Of a DNA stretch of 64,000 nt, positions 33,059-42,640 are shown one piece after another (the stretch's first letter is position 1; every line of letters starts with the position of its first letter). The position numbers and the translations under genes are program-made. The DNA comes from Protula sp. h YS-2021 (lineage: Eukaryota; Annelida; Polychaeta; Sabellida; Serpulidae): NCBI GenBank assembly GCA_949752745.1, contig OX457029.1:13518039-13582038 (forward strand), in the 5' to 3' direction. The notes under the pieces are model-generated. The model saw only the letters and a list, made by a program, of their open reading frames with translations, was not told the origin of the DNA and searched no databases.

Positions 33059-33060
33059 GA

Positions 33061-33400
33061 CAAGAAAAGGTTTCAGAATATGAAGAACAAGGGCTTGAAG
33101 ATGCGCGTGAAATAGCAAGTGATGAACTTCGACCCATTTATAAGCATGGAGTAAAACAACTGTTTATGAGGCTATTCAAATACACCAAACGTCTAGAACA
33201 AAGCCAACATTATCAAAAGATTTTAATACTTTAATTACTTTGTCGAAGAAAAACATTATAAGTATTCAAAGGCACTAAAGGCGACTATAAGGAAAAACAA
33301 TGCATTCTTTGAAGAGCTACTAGATAAGGAGGAGGATGACAGCAGTGATGAAGAAAGTGATATGGACAGTGAACCGAGTGAAACAGATGAAGAAAAATAA
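33061..33400 (+). pseudogene. Remnant of the element A-type helical protein in element B
   Basis: Reads QEKVSEYEEQGLEDAREIAS, then FMRLFKYTKRLEQSQHYQKI; a frameshift near 33225 leads to FNYFVEEKHYKYSKALKATI, acidic sequence and a stop at 33400. The zinc-finger half and the start are missing: the array joins straight onto the helical domain, giving a 161-codon chimeric ORF (32749-33234). Confidence 0.65.
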
Positions 33401-33935
33401 GACTTTATAAATACTTTAATATTTTATTAACTTAAGCGTTGTGTATTAATATATGTCTTGCTTTGCAAAATATGAAGTCGTAAGGGGCTAAGGTTCCTGG
33501 CGCTGTGTGAATTCACCCGTAAACCATATATCATATATCATATATTATGTATTATATTTAATTTTGTATTATTATTATTATTATGTATTATATTCAAGTA
33601 TTGTATTATTATCTATTATATCCAAGTATTGTATTATTATATATTATATTCAAGTATTGTTTGAGAAAAATAAAAAAGTTGAAAAGCATCACATATGTTT
33701 TTATTGAATATTGCAAATATACACAATTATGATAAAAAAACAATATTTCAAATACATATGATGTTAGTACATCTGCAGACTCACAAGAACTCAATAAGTT
33801 TGTAAATGTTATAAAAACCGACTTCACTTCAACATAGATAATGTTAATTTCATAGTCTGCATATGAAGCATAAAGACAATTTTATTTAAACTACATATCA
33901 AATGTACATGTCCATTTGGGTTAAAGTTTCAAGTT
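33401..33935. other. AT-rich core of element B, TAT/TTA microsatellite
   Basis: Contains 'tatatcatatatcatatatt' and 'attgtattattat' type repeats at 33525-33660. No gene. Confidence 0.6.
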
Positions 33936-33939
33936 CTTG

Positions 33940-34582
33940 TCAAGCCTCAAAAACTTCGCTCCAATATTCAGCACTGAGGGTGATGAAATCATAGCATCCA
34001 CTAAGCTCGTCATACTGTTAAAACTTTATAAAGTCGTCTCGCTCAATGACTTTCTAATCAACCATCTTCTGACAGTCACTGCATTTATGCACATCCATTT
34101 TTTGAAGCATGCGCTCCAATAACGTCATTTGTTTCTTCAGCATTTGCCAGTCTTTCAATGACAACAAAATTCCCTATAGCCTCCCAGATGCATGATTCGT
34201 AATATATTTACGGATGTTAACTATCACTTTCTGTTGATATTTCACCAATTTAATATATGTGTCTCCATTAATGGGTATCATAACCGGTAAATCGTCTACA
34301 CGCATTTTATTCATGGTGGTAGCTGCTTTAGGCTCCGGTTCTTGCTTCATTTTAGGCTCTGTCTTAACTTTTCGCATTTTACACGGTGCCGTCTTAGCTG
34401 GCAATTCATCTTTTTATCTTTCTAAAATGTGGTCGCTTTTGACGCTGCTGACGTGACTTCACCTCAGACTTTACCATGGGCATTGCGTTAGACTTTGCTG
34501 TAGGTATTGTCTCAGGCTTAACTATAAAGTTTTCTGCAGGCATTGCCATAGATGGTAGTTGTTGTTCACTCACTGCAGACAT
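33940..34582 (-). pseudogene. Remnant of the PC4-like gene in element B
   Basis: ATG 34582 opens MSAVSEQQLPSMAMPAENFI with a Lys/Pro/Met-rich linker; after a shift near 34410 comes GDTYIKLVKYQQKVIVNIRK, matching the Polinton gene's GKYIKIMKQSN..VVNIRKY segment. Below 34174 stops accumulate, but a QYDEL..CYDFITLSAEYW-like second repeat is still readable near 34000. Same order of domains as 24965-25939. Confidence 0.6.
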
Positions 34583-34699
34583 GTTCTCTCTTCAGTATCT
34601 TGATACAGAATGTGTGTTACGTCTGAGGGTAGGTACCTTTTATGCTCTATAGGGAGTTGTCACACTCACAGTTGGACACACTATGTCCTAATATTTTTA

Positions 34700-34768
34700 G
34701 AAATAACTTTACCACATGTAACTTTGTAGCCAATTGTAAGATTTCGAACAAATGTTGCATTTATACAT
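34700..34768 (-). pseudogene. Start of the zinc-finger gene, cut off, in element B
   Basis: ATG 34768 reads MYKCNICSKSYNWLQS, matching the first 16 codons of the element A gene (MYKCNICLKSYNWPQS), then diverges to a stop. The leader before the ATG (TTGAACCGAAAGG) is identical to that in element A. Confidence 0.7.
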
Positions 34769-34810
34769 CCTTTCGGTTCAACCCACACTTTTCAAATCAC
34801 AAGTTGTAGC

Positions 34811-34819
34811 TTTATATAC
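34811..34819 (-). promoter_or_regulatory. Putative TATA box of the zinc-finger gene in element B
   Basis: TATATAAA on the minus strand, about 45 bp before the ATG at 34768, directly downstream of the palindromic array, as in element A. Confidence 0.5.
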
Positions 34820-35045
34820 AACAACTTGTTGAACAACTTATTGAACAACATGTTGAACATGTTGAACAACATGTTGAACAACATGTTGAACATGCTGAAC
34901 AACATGTTGAACAACATGGTGAACATGTTGAATAACATGTTGAACAAGAGGTTGAACATGTTGAACATATTGAACATGCTTAACATGCTGAACAACTTGC
35001 TGAACAATTTGTGGAACAATTTGAAAAAATTGTTGAAAAAGACCA
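34815..35045. repeat. (GTTGAACAT)n palindromic array, right arm of B
   Basis: Nine-base units, longer than the left-arm array. Confidence 0.8.
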
Positions 35046-35506
35046 TGACGTAATATATTCCAAAAAATAATTCGAACAAGTCTTTTGAACGGGCTTGCCA
35101 TTCGAACACATGCTTGAATGGGCGCGGTCTTTCTACATAACTAACCACATTTTTACTTAGCATTTTCCAACAACCAGCCACCCAACCAAGTGATAGAACC
35201 GTCTGAAACGTGTAAATATGCAAAATCTCAAATTTTCCCGCGTAGCATGGCAAAATATTTTTTCAAAAACTAATTTTGTTAAATGTGCTTTAGAACCCTC
35301 ATTTTCCCAGTACTATGACTTCAGAGTATTCGAATAAGTGGCTTGGTAAAATGTCCAAACCTATTTTATATATAATATGTTTTCAAAAACTAAATTTGTT
35401 AAATGTGCTTTAAAAGCATCGTTTTCCCACTACTATGACTTCAGAGTACGTGAATGTGTGCATTATAGCCTTAATGTAGCATGTTTACACAAACATTTTG
35501 GTTAAG

Positions 35507-35578
35507 TCCGGAATAGCTCAGTTGGTAGAGCGTCGGACACCTGGTCGGAAGGTTGGTGGTTTGAGCCCAGGTATGGGT
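35507..35578 (+). pseudogene. tRNA-like sequence in right arm of B
   Basis: Inverted partner of 32186-32258. The anticodon loop region is ACACCTG in place of ACTCTTG and the T-loop is TTTGAGC, so it has decayed further. Acceptor ends do not pair. Confidence 0.5.
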
Positions 35579-35799
35579 AACCTAGCCCTAGACCATGATA
35601 TGTGGCTATATCACCAAATCACATGACTAAGTCACGTGACCCCCTCTTCTCAGATTTCTACCTGTCAGTCATGACGTATAACCTCATAACGCATACATTC
35701 ATCACGCACTCATTCATAGCACACATTCATAACTTATTCATTCATAATAAGCATTCATCACGTGACTGATGACGTCACGATGATTGACTGGCGTGGAAC

Positions 35800-36310
35800 T
35801 GCCGTTAGGGTTAGGGTTAGAGTTATGCCTCCTAGGAGGGGGTCCCAAGGTATGATAGACAGAGGGTAAAAGGGTCGTCACCTGGGGGGGTCCGACGGTA
35901 TGATAGACAGATGGTGGAAGGGACGTCATCTGGAGGGGTCTGACGTCATTATGACGTGACAGGGTGACTTAGAACCAATGTTAGGGCTAGGATTAGGGTT
36001 ATGACGTCACAGGTGGCTTAGAACAAATGTTAGAGTTAGGGTTATGACATCATAGGTGGCTTAGAACCAATGTTAGGGTTACGGTTATGACGTCAAAGGG
36101 TGACTTAGAACCAATGTTTGGGTTAGGGTTAGGGTTATGACGTCACAGGTGGCTTAGAACCAATGTTAGGGTTACGGTTATGACGTCACAGGTGGCTTAG
36201 AACCAATGTTAGTGGGTAGGGTTAGGCTTATGACATCACAGGTGGCGTGGAACTTTCATGAGAATTCTAGGCCTCCCTTGTGACGTCATTATGACTTCAC
36301 AGGTGGCCCG
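35800..36310. repeat. Subterminal repeats of element B right arm with TTAGGG-like motifs
   Basis: Mirror of 31500-32000: units combining 'ggcttagaaccaatgtt', 'agggttagggtt' and 'atgacgtcacaggt', about six or seven copies. Confidence 0.75.
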
Positions 36311-36331
36311 GAGCTCTCGTTTACTAACTAC

Positions 36332-37202
36332 TCTATGCAATACATCCTACGTAACGCGTATGTCATGCTCACATATTACCATATAATATTTGCATATTAT
36401 TTCTTTATCTTCAAGGTAAGGATTCTCACATTGTTACATCTAATCGGATAGTAATTTAGTTGTGATTCGTAGCGACAATATATCGACGTCTTTGGCGTCT
36501 TTGAAGCAACGTTGGACAGACGTTGGGAACACAACGTATTTTAGACTTTGCTTTGGGTTACAACCAAAAACGCTACATTATCTGACGCCCGGCCAATGCC
36601 TTTGATACAAGATTGAACAGACGTCGGAAAATTGATGTTGTGTCGACGTAAAAAGTTGACCTTTGGACAACAATGAACAACACCCAATCATGCTATTACT
36701 CACAAAAATGGCAGCCATTACTGGTCAAAACTGAGGACGCAGAATATGGGATTTTCAGAAGTGTGCATGTTTGTCCGACTTACTTTGGTCAAATACTTCA
36801 TGAATAATGTTTTCATAAATAACATCCCGCGCTACCGGATGTCCAAACAGTGCTGAGACTTTTCGGTAGGGATGACCGCGACATGTTATGACTTTCACTG
36901 TCTGGTTGGCGATTCTAGATGAATTTTGCCTCGATATGTGTGAAAGGTCGAGAGATAGATAAACGCACAAAAGAGAAATAAGTACTTTCATTACAAGCAT
37001 ATATCTATGCATTTTAAAACTCAATGAATACGACGCACGCATTATTTAAAATTGTATCGTAGTGAGATTCAGCTATAAGCTCTCGGTAACCTAAGTCACG
37101 AAGACACGTTTTTTTGACAGTAGGATTCTGTTTTTTAACTACAGTAAGAACAGTCAAGTAGACAGAAGACTACCATAACACGACTAACAGCGTAAACATA
37201 AG
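36332..37202. other. Upstream region of the sulfotransferase gene
   Basis: Contains a copy of a dispersed CGTTGG/CGACGT repeat family (about 36480-36680), also seen at 54830-55010 and 60940-61340. No core promoter element is clear. Confidence 0.45.
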
Positions 37203-37429
37203 ATGGAAATCACACGTTTATTGTGCTTTGAAGAATTGCTGCATCGAAATTCAGCTCGGATTCAAGAAATATTGGAAAACAAAAACAACCCTTATAATTC
37301 CAGATGGTTGGAGATTAATTTGGAGAGTGGAAGTACATTAAACCAGTTTCAAAGTACACTGAATGGCAAGGATATCTATCATAACACCTTTTTTCCGGAG
37401 GTATTACGCAATATATTATTATCTGATAT
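37203..37429 (+). CDS. Sulfotransferase exon 1 (3' border uncertain)
   Basis: MEITRLLCFEELLHRNSARI through GKDIYHNTFFPEVLRNILLS. The 'FFPEVLRNIL' segment fits the region just before the PAPS loop in this family. The only GT donor is after 37400 (gag/gtatta), which would drop VLRNILLSDI; the frame closes at TAA 37431. Confidence 0.65.
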
Positions 37430-40400
37430 ATAATTACATCCAATCTGAAATTATCTTTGCAATACAAATAAATTCAATCGGCAGTTTGATCTTCCCGATG
37501 TGTTTTAAAAATATCCAACTTATCTGTTTGAGTCCTTAACAGGGTTTTAATGTAATTCTTAAAAATAATGAAAATTAATTTCACAAGAGCTAATCAAGAT
37601 CTAATTCCAGTCTGACATGGGCATTGCCCTGTTTTCTAGCTGAGATATGCGACCTTCACTTCTCACGCTAAGGGCTCCAACAAAACATATTTCTTCAGCG
37701 GGCCGAGGAAATTAGATTTTCCTTGCCCAAAGTGGGACTTTCCGAAATGGGTTTGTCGCTAGAAGAAAACAGATTTCAAGAAGTCGTGTCTTGAAGTTTG
37801 GATAGAATCCAACCGCGGAGAACAGCTGGAGAGCAGTTTAAGATGTCATAGTGGGGATTCTAACCTCTGTGATAGGTAGTCGCATTTCTTGCTTCACCAG
37901 AGCAACACTTTTTTAGATCTTCTTTCGATCGGGAGGCCTATTTTCATAACAGAAAAAAGCAGACGCCCTTGCTGCGCTGTCTTCCCTAATTATGCGTTTA
38001 GTTACGCAGCGGGGCACCGGATATCTTATATGTTACAATGCGTGTCCAAGAAAAGATAGAGAAAGGGGATAATTCTGAGACCAGATGAGATCCGTGCGGT
38101 GTACCAATTTTGTTGAAAAATTGGCTGTACGTTTCATTCATTACTTTGTGTTTTCTACAAAAAGGGGGATAATTTCGGAATATTATTCCTAATTTGGTTA
38201 AAAGGGGGAATTCTTTAAAAATTAGCACTCCCCGCTTAGGGGTTGTTTTAAAAATTATGGACACTTATGGTAGCCAGTTGGTGAAACAAATCTTGATGAT
38301 CATGGGATGGAGATACAGCGCAAGACCCCCCCCCCCCCCGATACAGGTGTGGCACCTAACGATGCGATACAGCTTAATCCTAGTGCCACATCAGACTCCA
38401 GCAAACCTAATCGTCCATGTGGACATGGCCTTTAAGGTATTGCAAGTGTTACATGGGGTGAATTGTTTCACAACAGTTATTCAATGGACATTAGAGAACT
38501 CAATACTTGGGCTATGTCAAGTAGACACATTTGCGTTGACGTAGCACGCTATATGTCTTCCGCAAATAAAATGCATTGAGCTGCGTGTGGTCACAGGACG
38601 TAATACAGGCATTTCTCGAGCCTCAGTCATAGCAACATTCGCAGAGGGATGGTGTGGAAGAAAAGATTTACACTACAAGTATTTGAATTAGTGAGCCTAG
38701 TGTTGTAACTCTTTCCGTTGCTAAAACAGTTGGCAAATTCCGCGTCTTTTCAGTTGCCAAGAGAGATACACGCCTTAAAACAGATAAGTTTGACACACTG
38801 CCGATGGGCGGAATACACTTACATAAAACATAATTATATATGCAATCAAGACGCCAAGATCATTGCTTTAATTCGAATCGTTATGCTGATGAGCTAAAAC
38901 ATACTAAAATCCATCGACTCCAACCCATTATGTGATTCATAGATCACAGCGGATCTAACCTATTTGCAATTCATAGCTTTTTAAGCACAGCAATTGAAAT
39001 GTTAAGTCACACTTCTGAACCAACCGACACAGGGAAAAACTTTCGTTATTTCCACTGCCTGGGAGATTTTTAAGTGCCAGTGTTGCATTTACGTAAATTA
39101 AAAGAGGGATATTCTAACCACAAGTTCATTCCTCTTTTATCATATAAGTTCGTGCTCTTGTTGACCAAAACCATAGATGTCTGTTTGACGCCATTTTGTC
39201 ACATGCTTAACAGTTTTGTTGCAGTTGTATGCAATGAGGAGTAAATCTTTTTAGCCTTCAAAAGGGGGTGTTGCCCATCCATTCGTCCGCCCATCGCCTC
39301 CTGTTTCTCGTACCCAGATCCGTTTACTGTGATACTTGGTATACAGATATCCTACTAAAGCTGGTAGGCGCATGTAATTTTGACCTTTACCCAATTTTAT
39401 GGTCAAGCTGATCGCCATCCTGAATTCCAGTTAAGATAAGTGCTTGCTGTGGTGTTTTGAATTACAGATTCCTTCATGCATCGCGTCTCTTAGCAAGTAC
39501 AAACCACGAGACAATGATGTGTGGATCTGCGCCTTTCCAAAATCAGGTAAAACTGTTGCAGGGATGGATATATTTACCAATATCATGCCAAGTACTTAAC
39601 AGCATTTGCTTAAAAACTGTTTATTTGTCCTGAATTAAATATGTGTTTCGAAATATAAATAAAGAGATTATTGCTTGTTATAAGTGAAAACAGTCGTATT
39701 GATTCATGCAGTATTGTAATGATTTCCATTGCGTTTTGCAAATGAATTAATTGAAAATTAAACATTTATTGGGTACAAAAGGGTTTCTAACGTTTTCTAT
39801 ATTATTGCATACATGTTCAACGTACGCTGCATTACAACAAACTCATTTAATACTGATTTCTTAATTAGATAAAGTGGATAAATATGATTTTTATTACAAC
39901 AATGGGTTTTTGCCTTTTCGATAATAACACTTTAGGATCACACTGGATATACGAAGTAGTTGGAGTTATTCTTAACGGAAAATCACGCAGTTTCTCTAAC
40001 ATCAAAGCAACAGCAATGATCGAATTCTACCCATCAATAGAGATATATGACGAAATGGAATCGCCAAGGATATTTAACACGCATTTAAATGCCACGCACT
40101 TGCCAGAAAACATTCTTAAACACGTAACTAATTATTGTTTGTTGCGTTTCATATTTTACAGTTTACAAAAGTTTTGTTTTTACTTACAAAAGTTTTGCTT
40201 TTACTTAGTAACCGCAAAACTGTATAAAATAAAGAATAAAACAACAAACGTTTACATTACTTGAAAAGGAGATCTCCTTATATTCTATAAGAAACCTATA
40301 TCTAAGCTATGTCGTAAACATATTTTTAAAATATTTCAAGCTAGACTTGCTGCAAAAATTATAACAACAGTTCCACAATAATCTTAACTTGTTTAATCAT

Positions 40401-42468
40401 TGTTATGTGTAAGAGATGGAAAAATAATGAAATCCTCACGTTTCCTGATATTATTTATCGCTAATTAATTTTATACTACGAGAGAAGCGATATATTTTTA
40501 TGCCTTTATTTTTTAAATAAAACATTTTCAAAGGCAAACTGTTATGGTATATTTTGATTAAGAATTATATTTTAATGGAAAAATTTGCAAATAGCTTTAT
40601 AATTTTCAATATCGCTTCCCTCATATTCTCAAATATTTGGAAGATAACGTTAAGCTGTAAATTAGAACAATATTTTCCTAATTTATTTTAGATGTTTTGT
40701 TATTAATATTCAGAGCAAAATAGCGCAAAACTATTGTATATTGCTCAGCATTGAAGCGTGGCCATGTGTTTCTTTGATATTTTAGAAGAGAGTGATTTTA
40801 GTGATGCGTAATCCAAAATCAGTGGTTGTCTCGGCCTACCACCATTTGAAGAATATGACGTACTATGGTTTCAATGGAACCTTTTCGGAATATCTCAAAT
40901 ATTTTCTCGACATGGATCTTGAAGGTATAATCCATTTTTTATTTTTTTACTTTATCATAGTAATGGAACACGCTGTTTAATTCTGTAAATTATAAGCGCG
41001 TATTTATTTACTATGTGCCCCAAGCATTTTGACAGAAGGCTAGTCTCATGCACTGAGGGTTATCCTTTTGCTAGGTTAAAATATTCCCACTGCTTTAGCA
41101 ACATTACATATTTTAAAACTTAACTTGAATGTTGTATTCCAACAACACGTTTTTACTGATGTCCTTCATAAAGGGCATCACTTCTTATAAGCATTCTTAA
41201 GCTCTAAAAATATTACATTCACTACACATATATGCCAGTAACATGCTGCAGAGTGGCGAAAAGTAGGCACATATAAGAATATTGTTCTGATTTTACAAGA
41301 AAAAGACACTGCTTTTGGGAACTGGTTCCAGTATGCAAGGAGCTGGTGGTCACTTGTACAGGAATATTCAAATATTCATGTCGTTTTCTACGAAGATGCA
41401 ATAAAGGTAAAAGCGATTCGCGTGCTTCTTATTATAGAGTTTCGCTCCATGCATTTCAAGAATACATAAACATTTACACATATTTTTCAAGTTAACTTTC
41501 GTGTTGATGTGACATGAACAGATAACATTAACTCTTTAGATGGTGTTCACTGGCGTAATGAATATCTAACAACTATTCAATAGAAAGTTCTCTTTTCAAC
41601 ATCAAAATGTAAGTCAAAGCTAATCAAAACATAAACAAAGAATCTTTTAAAAATAGCTATATTTTATTTTCTTTCGTTTTTGTAGATTGCTTAGATTCTT
41701 TTTAGATTGCAAGATTTTTTGATTTATAAGAATTTAAGATTTTTTTTATTAGATTGATAATTACATTGCAGGAACCTGTTTTAACCTTCAAAAGGATTGG
41801 GCAGCATTTCGGTGTTGAAAGGAGCAATGAGTTTTACGAAAGTATGGTGGACATAGTGTCTTTAGAACGAATGGCCCAAGGAGAAGGAAAAAATCTTGAC
41901 AACAAGAAATTTTTCTCAACACTGTTTAAAGCAGGAACCAGCATATTTCGTAAAGGTATTAGAATATATATTTCCAACAAAATATTACAACACTCCAAAG
42001 CGAAAATGATTACAAAATCTTATTTTTTATTTTCATGAATACCTGTGGATAAATGAACGTTGTCCCAAATTAATAATTGACAAGATGATTTTGTTAAACA
42101 GCATCAAGATCAAAAAGCATTATGTAATTTAACCAAAGTGTTCATTTTAAGATCTTACAATCTTTTCAATACTGCTTGTGTGTAAAGTATTTTAGTCAAT
42201 GTTAATAATATTTATTTTCATGCTTTAGTTACTCTATATTGCAATTATTCAACTATTTTATCCTACTATTTTTTAAGGGCATAGAGTGCTTTTTAAGCGC
42301 TACACCAACTCTAGAAATTATGATAATTTCAATTGCAATTTTATTTCAGGAAAGATTGACGATTGGAAAAATCACTTCACCGTAGCGGAAAGTGAAAAGT
42401 TTGATAAAATGATGTCTGACGCACTCGGAGATTTGCCGGATTTAGTTGAACGCCTTCAGTATGAGTAG
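37203..42468 (+). CDS. Cytosolic-type sulfotransferase, seven exons
   Basis: Transfers sulfate from PAPS to a hydroxyl or amine of a small molecule; substrate cannot be told. Exons: 37203-37400 (or to 37429), 39498 (or 39494)-39546, 39936-40123, 40786-40924, 41300-41406, 41772-41955, 42350-42468; phases 1, 0, 1, 0, 1 match for exons 2-7. About 327-338 residues, near the usual 290-340. Motifs: PAPS 5'-phosphosulfate loop FPKSGSHW; catalytic His in FNTHL; 3'-phosphate site RNPKSVVVSAYHH (Arg and Ser eight apart, as in SULTs); NWFQYARSWWSL and VVFYEDAIK; C-terminal RKGKIDDWKNHFTVAESEKF. No signal peptide or membrane anchor. All catalytic motifs are intact, so the gene is probably working; only the exon 1-2 junction is unclear. 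Confidence 0.88.
38032..38340. repeat. Dispersed repeat ending in a C run, copy 1 (intron 1 of the sulfotransferase)
   Basis: Shares order and phrases with 61480-61755: 'gcgtgtccaa', 'gagaaagg', 'aaaaggggg', 'gtttagggctcgttttaaaa'-type, 'ggtaaccagttggt'-type, then a C homopolymer. Both copies are about 280-310 bp. Confidence 0.55.
39230..39440. repeat. Dispersed repeat fragment in sulfotransferase intron 1
   Basis: Low-complexity 'attcgtccgcccatcgcctc' and 'ccagatccgtttactgtgat' phrases typical of non-coding dispersed repeats; class not determined. Confidence 0.3.
39494..39546 (+). CDS. Sulfotransferase exon 2 (PAPS loop)
   Basis: Encodes KYKPRDNDVWICAFPKSG, donor gtaaaa, phase 1. Acceptors are tag ending at 39493 or aag ending at 39497; the second gives phase 0. 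Confidence 0.85.
39936..40123 (+). CDS. Sulfotransferase exon 3 (catalytic His)
   Basis: Acceptor aacactttag, donor gtaact. Encodes SHWIYEVVGVILNG through IFNTHLNATHLPENILKH. Confidence 0.9.
40786..40924 (+). CDS. Sulfotransferase exon 4 (3'-phosphate binding)
   Basis: Acceptor tattttag, donor gtataa, phase 0 to 1. Encodes KRVILVMRNPKSVVVSAYHH through YFLDMDLE. Confidence 0.92.
41300..41406 (+). CDS. Sulfotransferase exon 5
   Basis: Acceptor gattttacaag, donor gtaaaa. Encodes KDTAFGNWFQYARSWWSLVQ to FYEDAIK. Confidence 0.9.
41772..41955 (+). CDS. Sulfotransferase exon 6
   Basis: Acceptor attgcag, donor gtatta, phase 0 to 1. Encodes EPVLTFKRIGQHFGVERSNE to GTSIFRK. Confidence 0.92.
42350..42468 (+). 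CDS. Sulfotransferase exon 7 with stop
   Basis: Acceptor attttatttcag. Encodes GKIDDWKNHFTVAESEKFDK to the TAG at 42466-42468. Confidence 0.92.
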
Positions 42469-42499
42469 CAAGTACTCAGATATTTCACGGAACAAGTAG

Positions 42500-42640
42500 T
42501 CGGATCTATGCCTCTATCTGTCTGTCTGTCTATCTATCTTTCCATCTATCTATCTATCCGTCTATCTCTCAGTCTGTCTGTTTCTCTATATATCTCTATA
42601 ACTATACATGTACATGTCTGTATATCTGACTAATCTGCCT
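42500..42640. repeat. (TATC/TGTC)n tetranucleotide microsatellite
   Basis: Begins about 30 bp after the sulfotransferase stop codon. Confidence 0.8.

Larger units (their letters stand above)
31480..36331. mobile_element. Element B: 4.85-kb Polinton-like element with long inverted arms
   Basis: Starts AGTATGTGAAAACGAGAG at 31480 and ends with an inverted AGTAGTTAGTAAACGAGAG-like sequence at 36331; flanking 6-mers are ATATGC (31474-31479) and CTATGC (36332-36337), a 5/6 match to a 6-bp target duplication. Arms (about 31480-33058 and 34815-36331) contain the same modules in mirror order: TGACGTCA plus telomere-like repeats, poly-G/GTCACGTGAC, a tRNA-like sequence, 122-bp tandem units, a 'gcatatttacacgtctcagac' module and a palindromic array. 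The core holds wrecks of two genes. It is older than A judging by arm divergence. Confidence 0.75.
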
